Of a DNA stretch of 64,000 nt, positions 18,323-29,708 are shown in pieces. Source of the stretch: Methylophilales bacterium HTCC2181 (GTDB taxonomy: Bacteria > Pseudomonadota > Gammaproteobacteria > Burkholderiales > Methylophilaceae); NCBI GenBank assembly GCA_000168995.1, contig AAUX01000001.1, positions 186,001 to 250,000 on the forward strand, read 5' to 3'. Below the pieces are notes generated by a model. It had not been told where the DNA came from. It made no database searches and worked only from the letters and a program-made list of their open reading frames with translations. Positions within the stretch are counted from its first letter, which is position 1. Every line of letters begins with the position of its first letter. Both the position numbers and the translations under genes were made by a program.

Positions 18323-19981
18323 TTACATTGAATCCGGAGCAGAAATTCCCAGAAGATTTAGACCAGTTTTTATTATATGTTGAGTTGCAAAAATTAAAGA
18401 TAACCTACCATTTTTTTCGTTATTATTTTCAACAAGAAATTTAGTATCATTATAATAGCCATGAAGGTCGGCAGCACATTCTTTTAAATAGTTTGCAATT
18501 TGATGAGGAGCTAAATCATTTGTGGCAGCTTCTACCACCTCAGGAAATTCTTCTATTTTTTTAATTAATTTTTTCTCAAGCAATGTTTCGTATTTGTACT
18601 CTGCTGTACTCCTTAGTGAATGAAGTTCACCCCCCCATTGCATAAGCACTCTTTGAATTCTTGCATGAGCATACTGAATATAATAAACAGGATTTTCATT
18701 GTTTTGCGATTTTGCAAGATCTATATCAAAAACTAATTGAGAATCTGCTCGCCTTGCGATTAAAAAGTAACGAGTAGCATCACAGCCGACTTCATCAATT
18801 AAATCCCTAAGAGTGACATAACTTCCCGCCCGCTTTGAAATTTTAACTTCTTGACCATTTTTCATGACTGTAATCATTTGGTGCAAAACGTATTCTGGCC
18901 AACCAGGTGGAATACCAGTATCTAGGCCTTGAAGCCCTGCCCTTACTCTGTTAACAGTGCTGTGATGGTCGGCTCCTTGCTCATTAATAACTCTCTTAAA
19001 ACCTCTTTCCCATTTATTGAGATGGTAAGCAATATCAGGAACAAAGTAAGTAAACGCCCCATCACTTTTTTGCATCACTCTATCTTTATCATCTCCAAAT
19101 GCGGTTGTTTTAAGCCATAACGCCCCATCTTTTTCATATGTATGGCCATTGTTTTTAAGTGTTGTAACGACATCCTTAATCTTACCTTGTGAATAAAAAG
19201 AAGATTCAAGGCTAAATACGTCAAAGCGTATTTTAAAGGCTTCTAAATCTTGGTCTTGCTCTTTTCTTAGGTAATGAATGCCATAGTTTTTTATAGCATC
19301 ATCATCGGTTGTATCGCCGTTTGATGAAAAAGTTTCGGAGCCATTTTGGATGGTTTTTTTTGCAAGATAGGACTTTGCGATGTCGGATATATATTCACCA
19401 CGATAACCATCTTCAGGAAAGCTTGGATCTTCTGGTAGAACGTTCATACATCTTGCTTTGATTGACTTAGTTAAGTTGTCTATTTGTGACCCTGCATCAT
19501 TATAATAAAATTCTCGAGTGACATCCCATCCAGAAAACTCAAATAGTCTTGCCAAGCAATCTCCAATTGCAGCTCCTCTTCCATGTCCGACATGAAGAGG
19601 CCCTGTTGGATTTGCTGAAACAAACTCTATTTGAATTTTTTTTCGTGAACCTTGATTACTTCTTCCATAATTTTTATTATTTTCAAGAGCATCATTGATT
19701 ATTTTATTGTGTGTGTTTGAACTAAAGTAAAAATTTAGAAATCCAGCCCCGGCAATTTCTATCTTGCTAAATGATCTTGTAGATGGGATTTTCTCAACTA
19801 TTTCTTGCGCAACGGTGCGGGGCGATTTTTTAAGCGCCTTAGCAATAACCAATGCAATATTAGATGACAGGTCGCCATGGTCGATGGATTTTGGCCGCTC
19901 AATAACAATTTGCGACTGAGTCAATTCGGAAGTCATTTTATTGACAATTGAAAAAAGTAAATCAGTAAGGTGAGCTTTCAC
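18323..19981 (-). CDS. argS: Arginyl-tRNA synthetase
   Basis: The 552-residue class I synthetase charges tRNA-Arg. It shows the HIGH-type motif as NPTGPLHVGHGRG, an N-terminal Add-1 domain (about 1-105) and the C-terminal DALR anticodon-binding domain with IQYAHARIQ before it. The end, TGLNLLGISAPDSM, is typical. It heads the leftward run argS-SPOR-dsbA-SDR and is divergent from priA across 81 bases. Length is normal. Confidence 0.97.
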   Translation of the reverse strand: MKAHLTDLLFSIVNKMTSELTQSQIVIERPKSIDHGDLSSNIALVIAKALKKSPRTVAQEIVEKIPSTRSFSKIEIAGAGFLNFYFSSNTHNKIINDALENNKNYGRSNQGSRKKIQIEFVSANPTGPLHVGHGRGAAIGDCLARLFEFSGWDVTREFYYNDAGSQIDNLTKSIKARCMNVLPEDPSFPEDGYRGEYISDIAKSYLAKKTIQNGSETFSSNGDTTDDDAIKNYGIHYLRKEQDQDLEAFKIRFDVFSLESSFYSQGKIKDVVTTLKNNGHTYEKDGALWLKTTAFGDDKDRVMQKSDGAFTYFVPDIAYHLNKWERGFKRVINEQGADHHSTVNRVRAGLQGLDTGIPPGWPEYVLHQMITVMKNGQEVKISKRAGSYVTLRDLIDEVGCDATRYFLIARRADSQLVFDIDLAKSQNNENPVYYIQYAHARIQRVLMQWGGELHSLRSTAEYKYETLLEKKLIKKIEEFPEVVEAATNDLAPHQIANYLKECAADLHGYYNDTKFLVENNNEKNGRLSLIFATQHIIKTGLNLLGISAPDSM

Positions 19982-20062
19982 AAGGTTACAATTAAATATA
20001 TTTTAAAAGGATATTTTACCCTATCCTGTAGTTTACTTCTTAAGGAATGATAAGTAATTGGA

Positions 20063-22246
20063 ATGAAGGAAAGTCAAAAAATATTAAAAGTAGCATTAGA
20101 TGTCCCCTTAGACCGATTATTTGATTATTTGAATAATGGAGAGGCATTTAAAGTAGGCCAGTATGTAAAGGTTTCTTTTGGGAGCAGAGTCTTGATGGGA
20201 GTAGTTTGCGGGTTTGCTAATGATTCATTATTGGCCGAAGACAAGTTAAAGAAAATAATTCATGCTGAGCCTGAGGTAATTTTTGATAATGACTTACTGC
20301 GACTGTTGGAATTTTCTGCAGATTATTACCATCATCCTATTGGCCAAACAATATTGTCTATTGTGCCTTCTCGGATCAAGCAACATAAATATCAATTGCG
20401 TATAAAAGAAAAGGTGTATAAGGCGACCAGAGAACTAACACCCGACTGGATTGAGTTATTACCAAAAAGGCAAAAGAATTTAAGAAAATTGGCAGCTCAT
20501 TTGCTAGGCCAACCTATCAGACAGAGCTCATTAAAAAATATTGCCTCTAATGCTAAGAAAGCCATTCTTGATCTGGAGATAATGGGTGTTTGTTACTCAG
20601 AAGAGTGGGTAGAAGATGAAAGCCATAAGATAGATATGCGACCATCATTGAACGAAGAACAGCAATTGGCTATCAATAGCGTAATGAATGAGAAAGGTTT
20701 TTTAGCATCGCTTTTATACGGAGTGACGGGCAGTGGTAAAACAGAAGTATATTTACATTTAATCGCAAATTTCCTTGAGGAAGAAAAAGCCCAAATTTTA
20801 GTTTTAGTGCCAGAAATTAATTTAACTCCTCAGCTAGAGTCACGTTTTCGAGCCCGCTTTCCAGATAGAAATTTAGTTGTTCTTCATAGCAATCTTTCAA
20901 GTATCGAGAGGCTTGATAATTGGCGGCAAGCTAAGTCTGGAAAAGCTTCTATAATTATTGGCACACGTTTAGCAGTTTTTACACCCTTTAAAAATTTAAA
21001 GCTCATCATTGTTGATGAAGAGCACGACTCCTCATTTAAGCAACAAGAAGGGCTCAAGTATCATGCAAGAGACGTAGCTATGGTGAGAGCTCGAAATAAC
21101 AATATTCCTATTGTGCTCGGAACTGCCACACCCTCTTTAGAAAGCTGGCTTAATGCAAGCAAGGAAATATCTAAATATCAGTTGTTAAGATTAAAGGATC
21201 GAGCTGTTTTAAATGCGTCATTACCAGCAATAAAAACAACACCTCTTAATAGTGACAAAGACCAACTCATTTCCCCGCTAATATTAAAAGCTATTAAGCA
21301 ACGGGTAGCGCTTAAACAACAGGCTTTAATTTTTATTAATAGACGGGGATATTCTCCTGTTTTAGTTTGTTCAAGCTGTGGTTGGAGTGCATCATGCCAC
21401 CAATGCAGCGCACGCCTTGTTGTACACCTCAAAGACAAAAAAATGCGGTGTCACCACTGTAGTTATGAAAGCCCAATAGCAATGCAATGTCAGGATTGTG
21501 GTAATCCCGACCTATATCCGTTAGGATCTGGGACACAAAAAATTGAAGATCGCATTAGGGCCTTGATTCCATCCGCCAGCATTCTAAGGGTTGATCGGGA
21601 TAGTATGCGAAAAAAAAATGCTCTGAATGAGCTGTATGAAAAAACTTCGAGAGGAGACATTGATATATTAGTTGGAACCCAAATGTTAGCTAAGGGACAT
21701 GACTTTCCAAAACTAACATTAGTAGTAGTGTTGGATGCGGATAATGCTTTATATAGCACCGATTTTCGCGCATCGGAACGTTTATTCTCTCAGCTTATGC
21801 AAGTTTCAGGGCGATCAGGACGAAGCAGTATAGCTGGCGAAGTGTTAATTCAAACAAGCTTTCCTAATCATCCTATTTTTCAAGCTGTTAAAACGCATAA
21901 TTATGAATTATTTGCTAACAGCATTCTCGCTGAGCGGGCATCTATTGATTTACCGCCGTTCAGCTTTCAAGCAGTTCTTCAGGCTGAATCAAGAACATTG
22001 TCATTAGCAGAAAGATTTATGGACGATATCGCAGATTGGGCAATAAATTCAAAAGAAAAGGTTAATATTTTTGGTCCTGTTAGGCCGGTTATGGAGAGGG
22101 TGAGCGGGCATGAAAGAATTAATATATACATTCAGTCAAACGAAAGAAAACATTTACAAAATATGCTAAAAGTGTGGATAGATCAAATTAGACAACACCC
22201 ATTAGCTAATAGAGTAAAATGGAGTGTCGATATTGACCCAATGTAA
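20063..22246 (+). CDS. priA: Primosomal protein N', replication restart helicase PriA
   Basis: The 727-residue superfamily 2 helicase restarts replication at collapsed forks. It has an N-terminal DNA-binding domain, Walker A GVTGSGKTEV, a DEEH box (IIVDEEHDSSFKQQEG), and the zinc-binding cysteines in CSSCGWSASCHQC and MRCHHCSY. Motif V/VI blocks GTQMLAKGHDFP and QVSGRSGR are present. It starts the rightward series priA-thiD-thiE-hemL, with a 21-base gap to thiD. No feature is missing. Confidence 0.97.
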   Translation: MKESQKILKVALDVPLDRLFDYLNNGEAFKVGQYVKVSFGSRVLMGVVCGFANDSLLAEDKLKKIIHAEPEVIFDNDLLRLLEFSADYYHHPIGQTILSIVPSRIKQHKYQLRIKEKVYKATRELTPDWIELLPKRQKNLRKLAAHLLGQPIRQSSLKNIASNAKKAILDLEIMGVCYSEEWVEDESHKIDMRPSLNEEQQLAINSVMNEKGFLASLLYGVTGSGKTEVYLHLIANFLEEEKAQILVLVPEINLTPQLESRFRARFPDRNLVVLHSNLSSIERLDNWRQAKSGKASIIIGTRLAVFTPFKNLKLIIVDEEHDSSFKQQEGLKYHARDVAMVRARNNNIPIVLGTATPSLESWLNASKEISKYQLLRLKDRAVLNASLPAIKTTPLNSDKDQLISPLILKAIKQRVALKQQALIFINRRGYSPVLVCSSCGWSASCHQCSARLVVHLKDKKMRCHHCSYESPIAMQCQDCGNPDLYPLGSGTQKIEDRIRALIPSASILRVDRDSMRKKNALNELYEKTSRGDIDILVGTQMLAKGHDFPKLTLVVVLDADNALYSTDFRASERLFSQLMQVSGRSGRSSIAGEVLIQTSFPNHPIFQAVKTHNYELFANSILAERASIDLPPFSFQAVLQAESRTLSLAERFMDDIADWAINSKEKVNIFGPVRPVMERVSGHERINIYIQSNERKHLQNMLKVWIDQIRQHPLANRVKWSVDIDPM

Positions 22247-22267
22247 TACTGCAAAAAAACTTTTTTC

Positions 22268-23104
22268 ATGACAAAAAACTTTTCAAAAGTGATGACTTTT
22301 TCCGCTACAGACCCCACTGGTGGGGCTGGATTACAAGCTGACGTTTTAACTTTGGCAAGCATAGGATGCCACCCTTTTTCTATTGCTACCGCAGTATCAG
22401 TTCAGGATACTATTGGAGTTGAAAGCTTAGCTGCTATAAGCGCAGAGCTAGTTAATGATCAGGCGCGAAGTATTTTAGAAGATATGGAAATATCAGTTTT
22501 TAAATGCGGCCTTTTAGGAAGCTCGGAAAATATTACAGTTGTAGCTGAAATAGCTGCAGACTACCCTGATATACCCTTGATTATAGACCCTGTTCTAGCT
22601 TCGGGCCGAGGCGATGAACTGGTGAACATAGAAATGATGAGTGCAATGCTCGAATTGTTATTTCCTCAGTCCCATCTGATTACCCCAAACAGTCACGAGG
22701 CTAGAAGGCTCGTTATTGAAAGTGATGAGAATTTTGAAGATATAAGTATAGATCAGTGTGCAGAGAGGCTTCAGTTACTTGGATGTCAGAATGTCCTTAT
22801 AACTGGCACTCATGAAAACACAAAGTCTGTTATAAACACCCTATATTTAGAGGTTAAAGAAGCCATCCCTTATTACTGGGATAGACTCCCCGGCAATTAT
22901 CATGGGTCTGGATGTACTTTAACATCAGCCATTGCGGGCTATCTTGCGCAAGGACTTAGTTTAGAATTAGCAGTTGAGCACGCACAACACTATACATGGC
23001 AAGCCTTAAAAAATGCATTTAAACCAGGAATGGGCCAGTCTATTCCAGACCGACTTTTTTGGATGGACCAAGAGGATGGAGATGGACGTTTCAACCATAA
23101 TTAG
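22268..23104 (+). CDS. thiD: Hydroxymethylpyrimidine/phosphomethylpyrimidine kinase
   Basis: The 278-residue ribokinase-fold enzyme phosphorylates HMP and HMP-P for thiamine synthesis. Family blocks are ATDPTGGAGLQADVLTLAS near the start, DPVLASGRGDELV in the middle, and the anion-hole motif GNYHGSGCTLTSAIAGYLAQ near the end. It overlaps thiE by 23 bases. The gene pair supplies and joins the pyrimidine half of thiamine, while thiC and thiSG lie elsewhere in the window. Confidence 0.93.
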   Translation: MTKNFSKVMTFSATDPTGGAGLQADVLTLASIGCHPFSIATAVSVQDTIGVESLAAISAELVNDQARSILEDMEISVFKCGLLGSSENITVVAEIAADYPDIPLIIDPVLASGRGDELVNIEMMSAMLELLFPQSHLITPNSHEARRLVIESDENFEDISIDQCAERLQLLGCQNVLITGTHENTKSVINTLYLEVKEAIPYYWDRLPGNYHGSGCTLTSAIAGYLAQGLSLELAVEHAQHYTWQALKNAFKPGMGQSIPDRLFWMDQEDGDGRFNHN

Positions 23105-23720
23105 AGGGATATATGCTATCACCCCCGACCAAATAGACAATGATCTTTTATTAAACCACACTCGACAAGCAATTCAAGGTGGGGTGAGACTTGTGCAGTA
23201 TCGATCAAAAACATTAAAGCCCAAGCAAAAAAAAATTCAAGCCACTGCCCTAAAAGAACTTTGTGATAGAACGAATGTGCAGCTTATTATTAACGATGAT
23301 ATTGAATTATCAAAACATTTAGATGCATTTGGAGTACATTTAGGTAAATATGACGACAATGTTGATAAAGCTAGAAAATTGTTAGGGCCAGATAAATGCA
23401 TAGGTGTCTCTTGTTATAATTCCCTCAATAGAGTTAAAGAGGCATATGAAAAGCAGGTAGATTACATAGCTCTAGGAGCCTTTTTCCCTACAAAGACTAA
23501 ACCTAACGCGCCAAGAGCGACTCTTGATATACTCAGGCAGGCGAGAAGTATTGGTAATATCCCTATGGTAGCTATCGGAGGTATAACCTTAGAAAATATA
23601 GAGACATTAAAAAATGAGCAAATAAATTGTATTGCTCTAGTCTCATCTCTTTTTAACTCTGATAATATTGAATTAACCGCAAAACAATTTTGTACAATCC
23701 TTAAAAGCTGGAACCTATGA
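23082..23720 (+). CDS. thiE: Thiamine-phosphate synthase
   Basis: The 212-residue TIM-barrel enzyme couples HMP-PP with thiazole phosphate. Recognisable blocks are [41 protein letters not shown] and the phosphate loop [14 protein letters not shown]. The frame is open from 23013, but homology begins at [16 protein letters not shown]. The ATG at 23082 also has AGAGG six bases upstream, so it is preferred over 23013 or 23076. It overlaps thiD by 23 bases and hemL by 4, indicating coupled translation. Confidence 0.92.
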   Translation: MDVSTIIRGIYAITPDQIDNDLLLNHTRQAIQGGVRLVQYRSKTLKPKQKKIQATALKELCDRTNVQLIINDDIELSKHLDAFGVHLGKYDDNVDKARKLLGPDKCIGVSCYNSLNRVKEAYEKQVDYIALGAFFPTKTKPNAPRATLDILRQARSIGNIPMVAIGGITLENIETLKNEQINCIALVSSLFNSDNIELTAKQFCTILKSWNL

Positions 23721-24994
23721 GTAAAAACCAAAGTTTATACGAGCAATCAAAATTATATATTCCTGGAGGCGTTAACTCCCCAGTAAGAGCATTTAGTTCG
23801 GTGGGCGGTACCCCTATCTTTTTTAAGAGGGGACTGGGAAGCCGACTGTGGGATGAGGACGATAAGGAATATATAGATTATATTAATTCATGGGGACCAA
23901 TGATATTAGGACATGCCAACCATGAAGTTTTAACGGCTGTTCATGATGCATCAAAAAATAGTTTATCTTTTGGTGCACCTACTTCTCGTGAATTAGATAT
24001 GGCAGAAGAGATTGTAAAGTTAGTCCCTAGTATTGAGCAGGTTCGCTTAGTTAGTAGCGGTACAGAAGCTACCATGAGTGCTATTAGGGTTGCAAGAGGG
24101 TTTACGGGCAGAGATACAATTGTAAAATTCGAAGGATGTTATCACGGTCATGCAGATGCGCTATTAGTTAAAGCTGGCTCAGGAGCCCTAACATTTGGCC
24201 AACCAAGCTCAGCTGGCGTTCCTACAGATGTTGCTAAACATACTTTAACTCTTCCCTATAATGACTCACAGGCCCTACAGGATCTCTTTTCTAAGCTTGA
24301 TGGAGAGATTGCCTGCGTGATTATTGAGCCGGTCGTAGGCAATATGAATTTAATAGTTCCTCATCAAGAGTTTCTTGAAAGCCTTAGGTCCCTTTGTACT
24401 AAATATGGCACGGTATTAATCTTCGATGAAGTGATGACTGGTTTTCGGGTTGCGTTGGGAGGAGCGCAAGCATTATTTAATGTGATTCCAGATATGACAA
24501 CATTAGGTAAAGTAATTGGAGGAGGTCTTCCAGTAGGGGCATTTGGAGGAAAAAAAGAAATCATGCAACAACTTGCGCCGTTAGGCCCGGTATATCAAGC
24601 AGGAACATTGTCAGGCAATCCGGTAGCAGTGGCAGCAGGTCTTAAAACTCTAGAACTAATCCAAGAGCCAGACTTTTTTAAGAAACTTAGTATCACCACA
24701 AAACAATTGACAGATGGCTTAACGTTATCTGCTAAAGAGAGAAATATTGATTTTTGTGCTCGCAATGTTGGAGGCATGTTTGGGCTGTATTTTAGTAAAA
24801 CACCCCCTAATAGTTTTGAAGAAATTATGGCGTCGAATAGAGATTTGTTTAAAAAATTCTTTCATTTAATGCTAAGCCAAGGCGTGTATTTTGGCCCTTC
24901 CGCCTTTGAGGCAGGTTTTGTTTCGGCAGCACACACTTCTGTTGATATAAAACAAACCATCAATGCTGCAAATAATGCCTTTGATCAGCTTTAA
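23717..24994 (+). CDS. hemL: Glutamate-1-semialdehyde 2,1-aminomutase
   Basis: The 425-residue PLP enzyme forms 5-aminolevulinate from glutamate-1-semialdehyde in the C5 heme pathway. It begins with the family block [19 protein letters not shown] and has the PLP-lysine motif [18 protein letters not shown] and the [18 protein letters not shown] loop. It overlaps thiE by 4 bases. With hemE some 6 kb downstream, two heme genes flank gltBD. Confidence 0.97.
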   Translation: MSKNQSLYEQSKLYIPGGVNSPVRAFSSVGGTPIFFKRGLGSRLWDEDDKEYIDYINSWGPMILGHANHEVLTAVHDASKNSLSFGAPTSRELDMAEEIVKLVPSIEQVRLVSSGTEATMSAIRVARGFTGRDTIVKFEGCYHGHADALLVKAGSGALTFGQPSSAGVPTDVAKHTLTLPYNDSQALQDLFSKLDGEIACVIIEPVVGNMNLIVPHQEFLESLRSLCTKYGTVLIFDEVMTGFRVALGGAQALFNVIPDMTTLGKVIGGGLPVGAFGGKKEIMQQLAPLGPVYQAGTLSGNPVAVAAGLKTLELIQEPDFFKKLSITTKQLTDGLTLSAKERNIDFCARNVGGMFGLYFSKTPPNSFEEIMASNRDLFKKFFHLMLSQGVYFGPSAFEAGFVSAAHTSVDIKQTINAANNAFDQL

Positions 24995-25023
24995 TAACTA
25001 TTAACCTTTTTACCATAAGATCA

Positions 25024-25052
25024 TTGAATAAGCTGGCAAAAAGCTTTAAAAT
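25024..25052 (+). promoter_or_regulatory. Predicted promoter of gltBD
   Basis: TTGAAT (25024-25029) and TAAAAT (25047-25052) are separated by 17 bases in the 91-base hemL-gltB gap. They match the sigma-70 consensus at 4/6 and 5/6 positions. The distance to the gltB start is about 33 bases. No nitrogen-control site was recognised beside it. Confidence 0.4.
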
Positions 25053-25085
25053 TTACCGTTCCGTTTAACACACTTAAGTAAAATA

Positions 25086-28000
25086 ATGATGCGACCAATC
25101 ACACCAAAAAAACAAGGGTTATACAATCCGTCAAACGAGCATGACTCATGCGGTGTTGGTTTTGTTGCAAATAGCCGGGGAATTAAAAGTCATAAAATTA
25201 TTTCACAAGGACTGGAGATTCTCACCAACCTAACCCACAGAGGCGCAACGGGCTATGACCCTAAATTAGGTGATGGTGCTGGGATTCTTATTCAAATACC
25301 TGACGCACTATTTCAAAAAGAAGCAAAAGTATTATCTATTGCATTACCGGTAGAGGGTGAGTATGGAATTGGAATGCTCTTTTTACCTCAAGCAGAAAAA
25401 ACGAGAGCACTGTGTGAAAGCATAATTAGTAAAGTTATTGCGGAAGAGGAACAAATAGAGCTAGGCTGGAGAAACGTTCCAGTTAACAATCAAGATATAG
25501 CTGGCGCAGCAAGAAACGTTGAGCCGGTCATTAAGCAAGTCATTATTGGTCGCGGCGATAACACTGACGGACAAGTGGCTTTTGAAAGAAAATTGTTCGT
25601 TATTAGAAAAAGAATTGAAAACCTTGTGCAGGCTTTAGATATAGATGACCCTGCTAGTTTTTATGTTTCTTCTATGTCCTCAAGAACCGTCGTATACAAA
25701 GGGATGCTTTTGGCAAACGAAGTGGGCGTATTTTTTCCAGATCTCTTGGACGAATCATCCAAGTCAGCTTTAGCTTTAGTGCATCAAAGGTTTTCAACTA
25801 ATACCTTTCCGTCTTGGGACCTTGCGCACCCGTATAGAATGATTGCTCATAATGGTGAGATTAATACCGTGCGCGGCAATGAGAATTGGATTAATGCAAG
25901 ACAAGAGAAAATGAAGTCCATGTTGCTGGGTGAAGATCTGGAAAAATTATGGCCACTTATTACAGAAGGACAATCCGATTCAGCAAGCTTTGATAATTGT
26001 TTAGAATTGTTGGTAGCAGGAGGTTATAGCTTGCCTCACGCTATGATGATGTTGATACCAGAAGCTTGGTCTGGTAACGGACTAATGAGCCAAGAAAGAA
26101 AATCTTTTTATGAGTATCACGCCGCTATGATGGAGCCATGGGATGGCCCAGCCGCCGTAGCTTTTACAGACGGACAAATGATAGGTGCAACCCTAGATCG
26201 AAACGGATTAAGACCTGCTCGCTATTTAATGACGGATGACGGCGTTGTGATGATGGCTTCTGAGATGGGTGTCCTTAAGTTTCCTGAAGAAAAAATAGTT
26301 AAAAAATGGCGTCTAGAGCCAGGAAAAATGTTACTTATTGACCTTCAAGCAGGAAGAATTATTGATGATGCTGAGGTAAAGAAATTATTAGCTAGTGCAA
26401 AGCCATATGAATCCTGGATTAATCAATCCCGATTTCTCTTAAGTGACTTAAGAAAACCAACAGTCAAGATCAAATTACAAAGCGCCTTATTAGACATTCA
26501 ACAGGCATTTGGTTTTACTCAAGAAGATATTAGTTTTATTCTTAAGCCTATGGTTAGTGATGGCCAGGAGCCATCAGGGTCTATGGGAAATGACGCAGCA
26601 CTCCCGGTATTATCTAACCGCCCTAAGGTTCTCTATAATTATTTTAAACAGCTGTTTGCCCAAGTAACAAACCCTCCTATTGATCCAATAAGAGAGGAGT
26701 TGGTTATGTCGTTAGTGACATTTATTGGACCCCGACCTAACTTGTTAGGTATTGAAGAGACTAGCCCACCACCACGTTTAGAGGCAAGTCAGCCCATCCT
26801 AAGTCTTGAAGATTTAGAGGCATTAAAAAACATTGAACAAACAACAAAAGGACTCTTTAAGTCAAATGTTATTGATATAACTTTTGAGGTTGGACGCGAT
26901 GAGTCATACAGCCAAGCTATGGAGAGAGCATTGGCTAATATTTGTAACGAGGCTAAACAATCTGTTATCGATGGACTCAATATCATTATTTTATCTGACC
27001 GACTAACTGATAATAATAGGCAGGCAGTACCTGCGTTACTGGCATGTTCTGCTACACACCATTTATTGGTAAATGCCGGAATCAGGACAAACACTGGGTT
27101 AGTAATTGATACTGGATCTGCGCGTGAAGTCCACCATTTTGCTTTATTGGCAGGATATGGAGCCGAAGCCGTTTGCCCCTGGTTAACTTATGAAACTATA
27201 AGAACGCTTAGCGATGACTTTAGTGGCGCACAAGAGAAATACATTAAAGCTATTGGTAAAGGCTTTAATAAAGTTATGTCTAAGATGGGCATTTCTACTT
27301 ATCAGTCTTATTGTGGGGCACAAGTTTTTGAAGCAGTAGGCCTGAACCAAGCTTTTATCGACAAATATTTTAAAGGCACATCCACTAATATTGAAGGTAT
27401 TGGAATTAAGGAAATAGCAGAAGAAGTTAATCAAATTCATAAAGCTGCTTTTGGTCTTGACCCTACTCTAATAAACGCACTTGATGCTGGGGGTGAATAT
27501 GCTTTTAGGATCCGTGGTGAAGAGCATATGTGGAATCCTGAATCTATTGCAAAATTACAGCATGCAACTAGAAAAAATCAATACGATACTTATAAAGAAT
27601 ATGCTGAGCTAATTAATAACCAAACAAAAAAACACAAAACCTTACGCGGTCTTTTTGGTTTTAAAAAAACAAAAACAATTTCTATTGATGAGGTTGAGTC
27701 AGCAAAGGAAATTGTAAAGCGCTTTGCTACAGGCGCTATGTCGCTTGGTTCAATATCCACGGAGGCGCACGCTACTCTTGCAGTGGCTATGAACCGCATA
27801 GGTGGAAAGTCAAATACAGGCGAAGGCGGTGAAGATAAGAAACGGTTTATACCTATCACTCAAGATTCTTCTATAGCAGAGCATCTAGGCGAAGATATTA
27901 TTGAATCAAATTATGCTTTATTAGCAGGTGATTCGATGCGATCACGAATTAAGCAAGTAGCTTCTGGACGATTTGGAGTAACTGCAGAGTATTTATCTGC

Positions 28001-29708
28001 CGCGGATCAAATTCAAATTAAAATGGCCCAAGGAGCAAAGCCAGGTGAAGGGGGGCAGCTACCAGGACACAAGGTTAGCCCTTACATAGCTAAATTAAGA
28101 TTTTCAGTACCAGGTGTGGGGCTGATTTCTCCTCCACCCCATCATGATATTTATTCTATTGAAGATTTGGCCCAATTAATACATGATCTTAAAAATGCAA
28201 ACCCAAGCGCAAGCATCTCAGTAAAATTAGTTTCTGAAACGGGGGTTGGAACTGTAGCTGCCGGTGTAGCTAAAGCCAAATCTGACCATATTGTAATTGC
28301 TGGGCATGATGGTGGAACAGGAGCATCACCACTTTCTTCTATTAAACATGCCGGCACCCCTTGGGAGATTGGGCTGGCTGAAACGCAACAAACATTAGTG
28401 CTTAACCAATTAAGAGGGCGTGTCGTCCTTCAGGTCGACGGACAAATGAAAACGGGTCGGGATGTAGTCGTTGGCGCATTATTGGGTGCAGATGAATTTG
28501 GTTTTGCTACAGCGCCTCTTGTAGTTGAAGGTTGTATTATGATGCGCAAATGTCATCTTAATACTTGCCCAGTGGGCATTGCAACTCAGGATCCAGAACT
28601 GCGAAAAAGATTTAATGGTCAACCTGAACATGTCGTTAACTTCTTTTTCTTTATTGCCGAAGAAATTCGTGAAATTATGGCATCACTAGGTATGAAAAAA
28701 TTCAACGACCTGATAGGGCGAAGTGATTTATTAGACATGCAACAAGGTATAGATCATTGGAAAATTCAAGGATTAGATTTTAGTAGAATCTTTTATCAGC
28801 CAGATATGGGTGCAGATGTTTCACGATACAACGTTGAAAAGCAATATCATGGGTTAGATAAAGCACTAGATAACGAAATTATAAAAAAAGCTATGCCGTC
28901 AATTGAAAAGAAAGAGTCCACGACGTTTGACATTCCAATAACAAACACTAATCGCACGGTTGGTACAATGCTGTCTCATGAAATAGCAAAGCGTTACGGA
29001 AACGATGGCCTTCCAGATAATACAATTAGTGTGAAATTAGAGGGTACGGCTGGACAAAGTTTTGGCGCTTTTCTTGCAAAAGGTATTACGTTTAACCTTC
29101 ATGGTGAGGGTAATGATTATGTCGGCAAGGGCTTATGCGGAGGACATATTATTATTCGTCCACCGCAACATTTTAAAGGCATAGAAGAAAAAAACATTAT
29201 TGTAGGAAATACAGTGATGTATGGGGCAACATCAGGAGAATCTTACTTTAGAGGGATTGCCGGTGAACGTTTCTGTGTAAGAAACTCTGGTGCATCTGCT
29301 GTCGTTGAAGGAGTAGGAAATCATGGTTGCGAATATATGACCGGAGGGACAGTAGCAGTTCTAGGAGAAACGGGTCAAAATTTTGCTGCTGGAATGTCCG
29401 GAGGTGTGGCATACATATATGACCCCGAAGGAACGTTTTCACAGTCTTGCAATCCATCAATGGTGACTTTAGAGAAAGTCGCAAAAGAAAATGTTCAGCC
29501 TAAAGGGGCAAAACATCTCAATTTATCTGATGAAACGATTTTGAAACAGTTAATAGTCAACCATCATAAATATACGGATAGCTCAATAGCTATTGATATA
29601 TTGAATAACTGGGATACAGCAATTGGGAATTTTGTAAAAGTTATGCCGATTGAATATAAACGAGCATTGAATGAGCTTCATGCGGCAACAATTAAGGAGG
29701 TAGCATAA
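25086..29708 (+). CDS. gltB: Glutamate synthase large subunit
   Basis: The 1540-residue enzyme makes glutamate from glutamine and 2-oxoglutarate. The N-terminal amidotransferase nucleophile is C22 in [13 protein letters not shown] after a short propeptide. The synthase domain includes [10 protein letters not shown] and [10 protein letters not shown]. The 3Fe-4S ligands are in [19 protein letters not shown], and the C-terminal GXGXG beta-helix domain ends the protein. It is immediately followed by gltD with no spacer. Together with glnK-amtB it supports ammonium assimilation by GS-GOGAT. Confidence 0.98.
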   Translation: MMRPITPKKQGLYNPSNEHDSCGVGFVANSRGIKSHKIISQGLEILTNLTHRGATGYDPKLGDGAGILIQIPDALFQKEAKVLSIALPVEGEYGIGMLFLPQAEKTRALCESIISKVIAEEEQIELGWRNVPVNNQDIAGAARNVEPVIKQVIIGRGDNTDGQVAFERKLFVIRKRIENLVQALDIDDPASFYVSSMSSRTVVYKGMLLANEVGVFFPDLLDESSKSALALVHQRFSTNTFPSWDLAHPYRMIAHNGEINTVRGNENWINARQEKMKSMLLGEDLEKLWPLITEGQSDSASFDNCLELLVAGGYSLPHAMMMLIPEAWSGNGLMSQERKSFYEYHAAMMEPWDGPAAVAFTDGQMIGATLDRNGLRPARYLMTDDGVVMMASEMGVLKFPEEKIVKKWRLEPGKMLLIDLQAGRIIDDAEVKKLLASAKPYESWINQSRFLLSDLRKPTVKIKLQSALLDIQQAFGFTQEDISFILKPMVSDGQEPSGSMGNDAALPVLSNRPKVLYNYFKQLFAQVTNPPIDPIREELVMSLVTFIGPRPNLLGIEETSPPPRLEASQPILSLEDLEALKNIEQTTKGLFKSNVIDITFEVGRDESYSQAMERALANICNEAKQSVIDGLNIIILSDRLTDNNRQAVPALLACSATHHLLVNAGIRTNTGLVIDTGSAREVHHFALLAGYGAEAVCPWLTYETIRTLSDDFSGAQEKYIKAIGKGFNKVMSKMGISTYQSYCGAQVFEAVGLNQAFIDKYFKGTSTNIEGIGIKEIAEEVNQIHKAAFGLDPTLINALDAGGEYAFRIRGEEHMWNPESIAKLQHATRKNQYDTYKEYAELINNQTKKHKTLRGLFGFKKTKTISIDEVESAKEIVKRFATGAMSLGSISTEAHATLAVAMNRIGGKSNTGEGGEDKKRFIPITQDSSIAEHLGEDIIESNYALLAGDSMRSRIKQVASGRFGVTAEYLSAADQIQIKMAQGAKPGEGGQLPGHKVSPYIAKLRFSVPGVGLISPPPHHDIYSIEDLAQLIHDLKNANPSASISVKLVSETGVGTVAAGVAKAKSDHIVIAGHDGGTGASPLSSIKHAGTPWEIGLAETQQTLVLNQLRGRVVLQVDGQMKTGRDVVVGALLGADEFGFATAPLVVEGCIMMRKCHLNTCPVGIATQDPELRKRFNGQPEHVVNFFFFIAEEIREIMASLGMKKFNDLIGRSDLLDMQQGIDHWKIQGLDFSRIFYQPDMGADVSRYNVEKQYHGLDKALDNEIIKKAMPSIEKKESTTFDIPITNTNRTVGTMLSHEIAKRYGNDGLPDNTISVKLEGTAGQSFGAFLAKGITFNLHGEGNDYVGKGLCGGHIIIRPPQHFKGIEEKNIIVGNTVMYGATSGESYFRGIAGERFCVRNSGASAVVEGVGNHGCEYMTGGTVAVLGETGQNFAAGMSGGVAYIYDPEGTFSQSCNPSMVTLEKVAKENVQPKGAKHLNLSDETILKQLIVNHHKYTDSSIAIDILNNWDTAIGNFVKVMPIEYKRALNELHAATIKEVA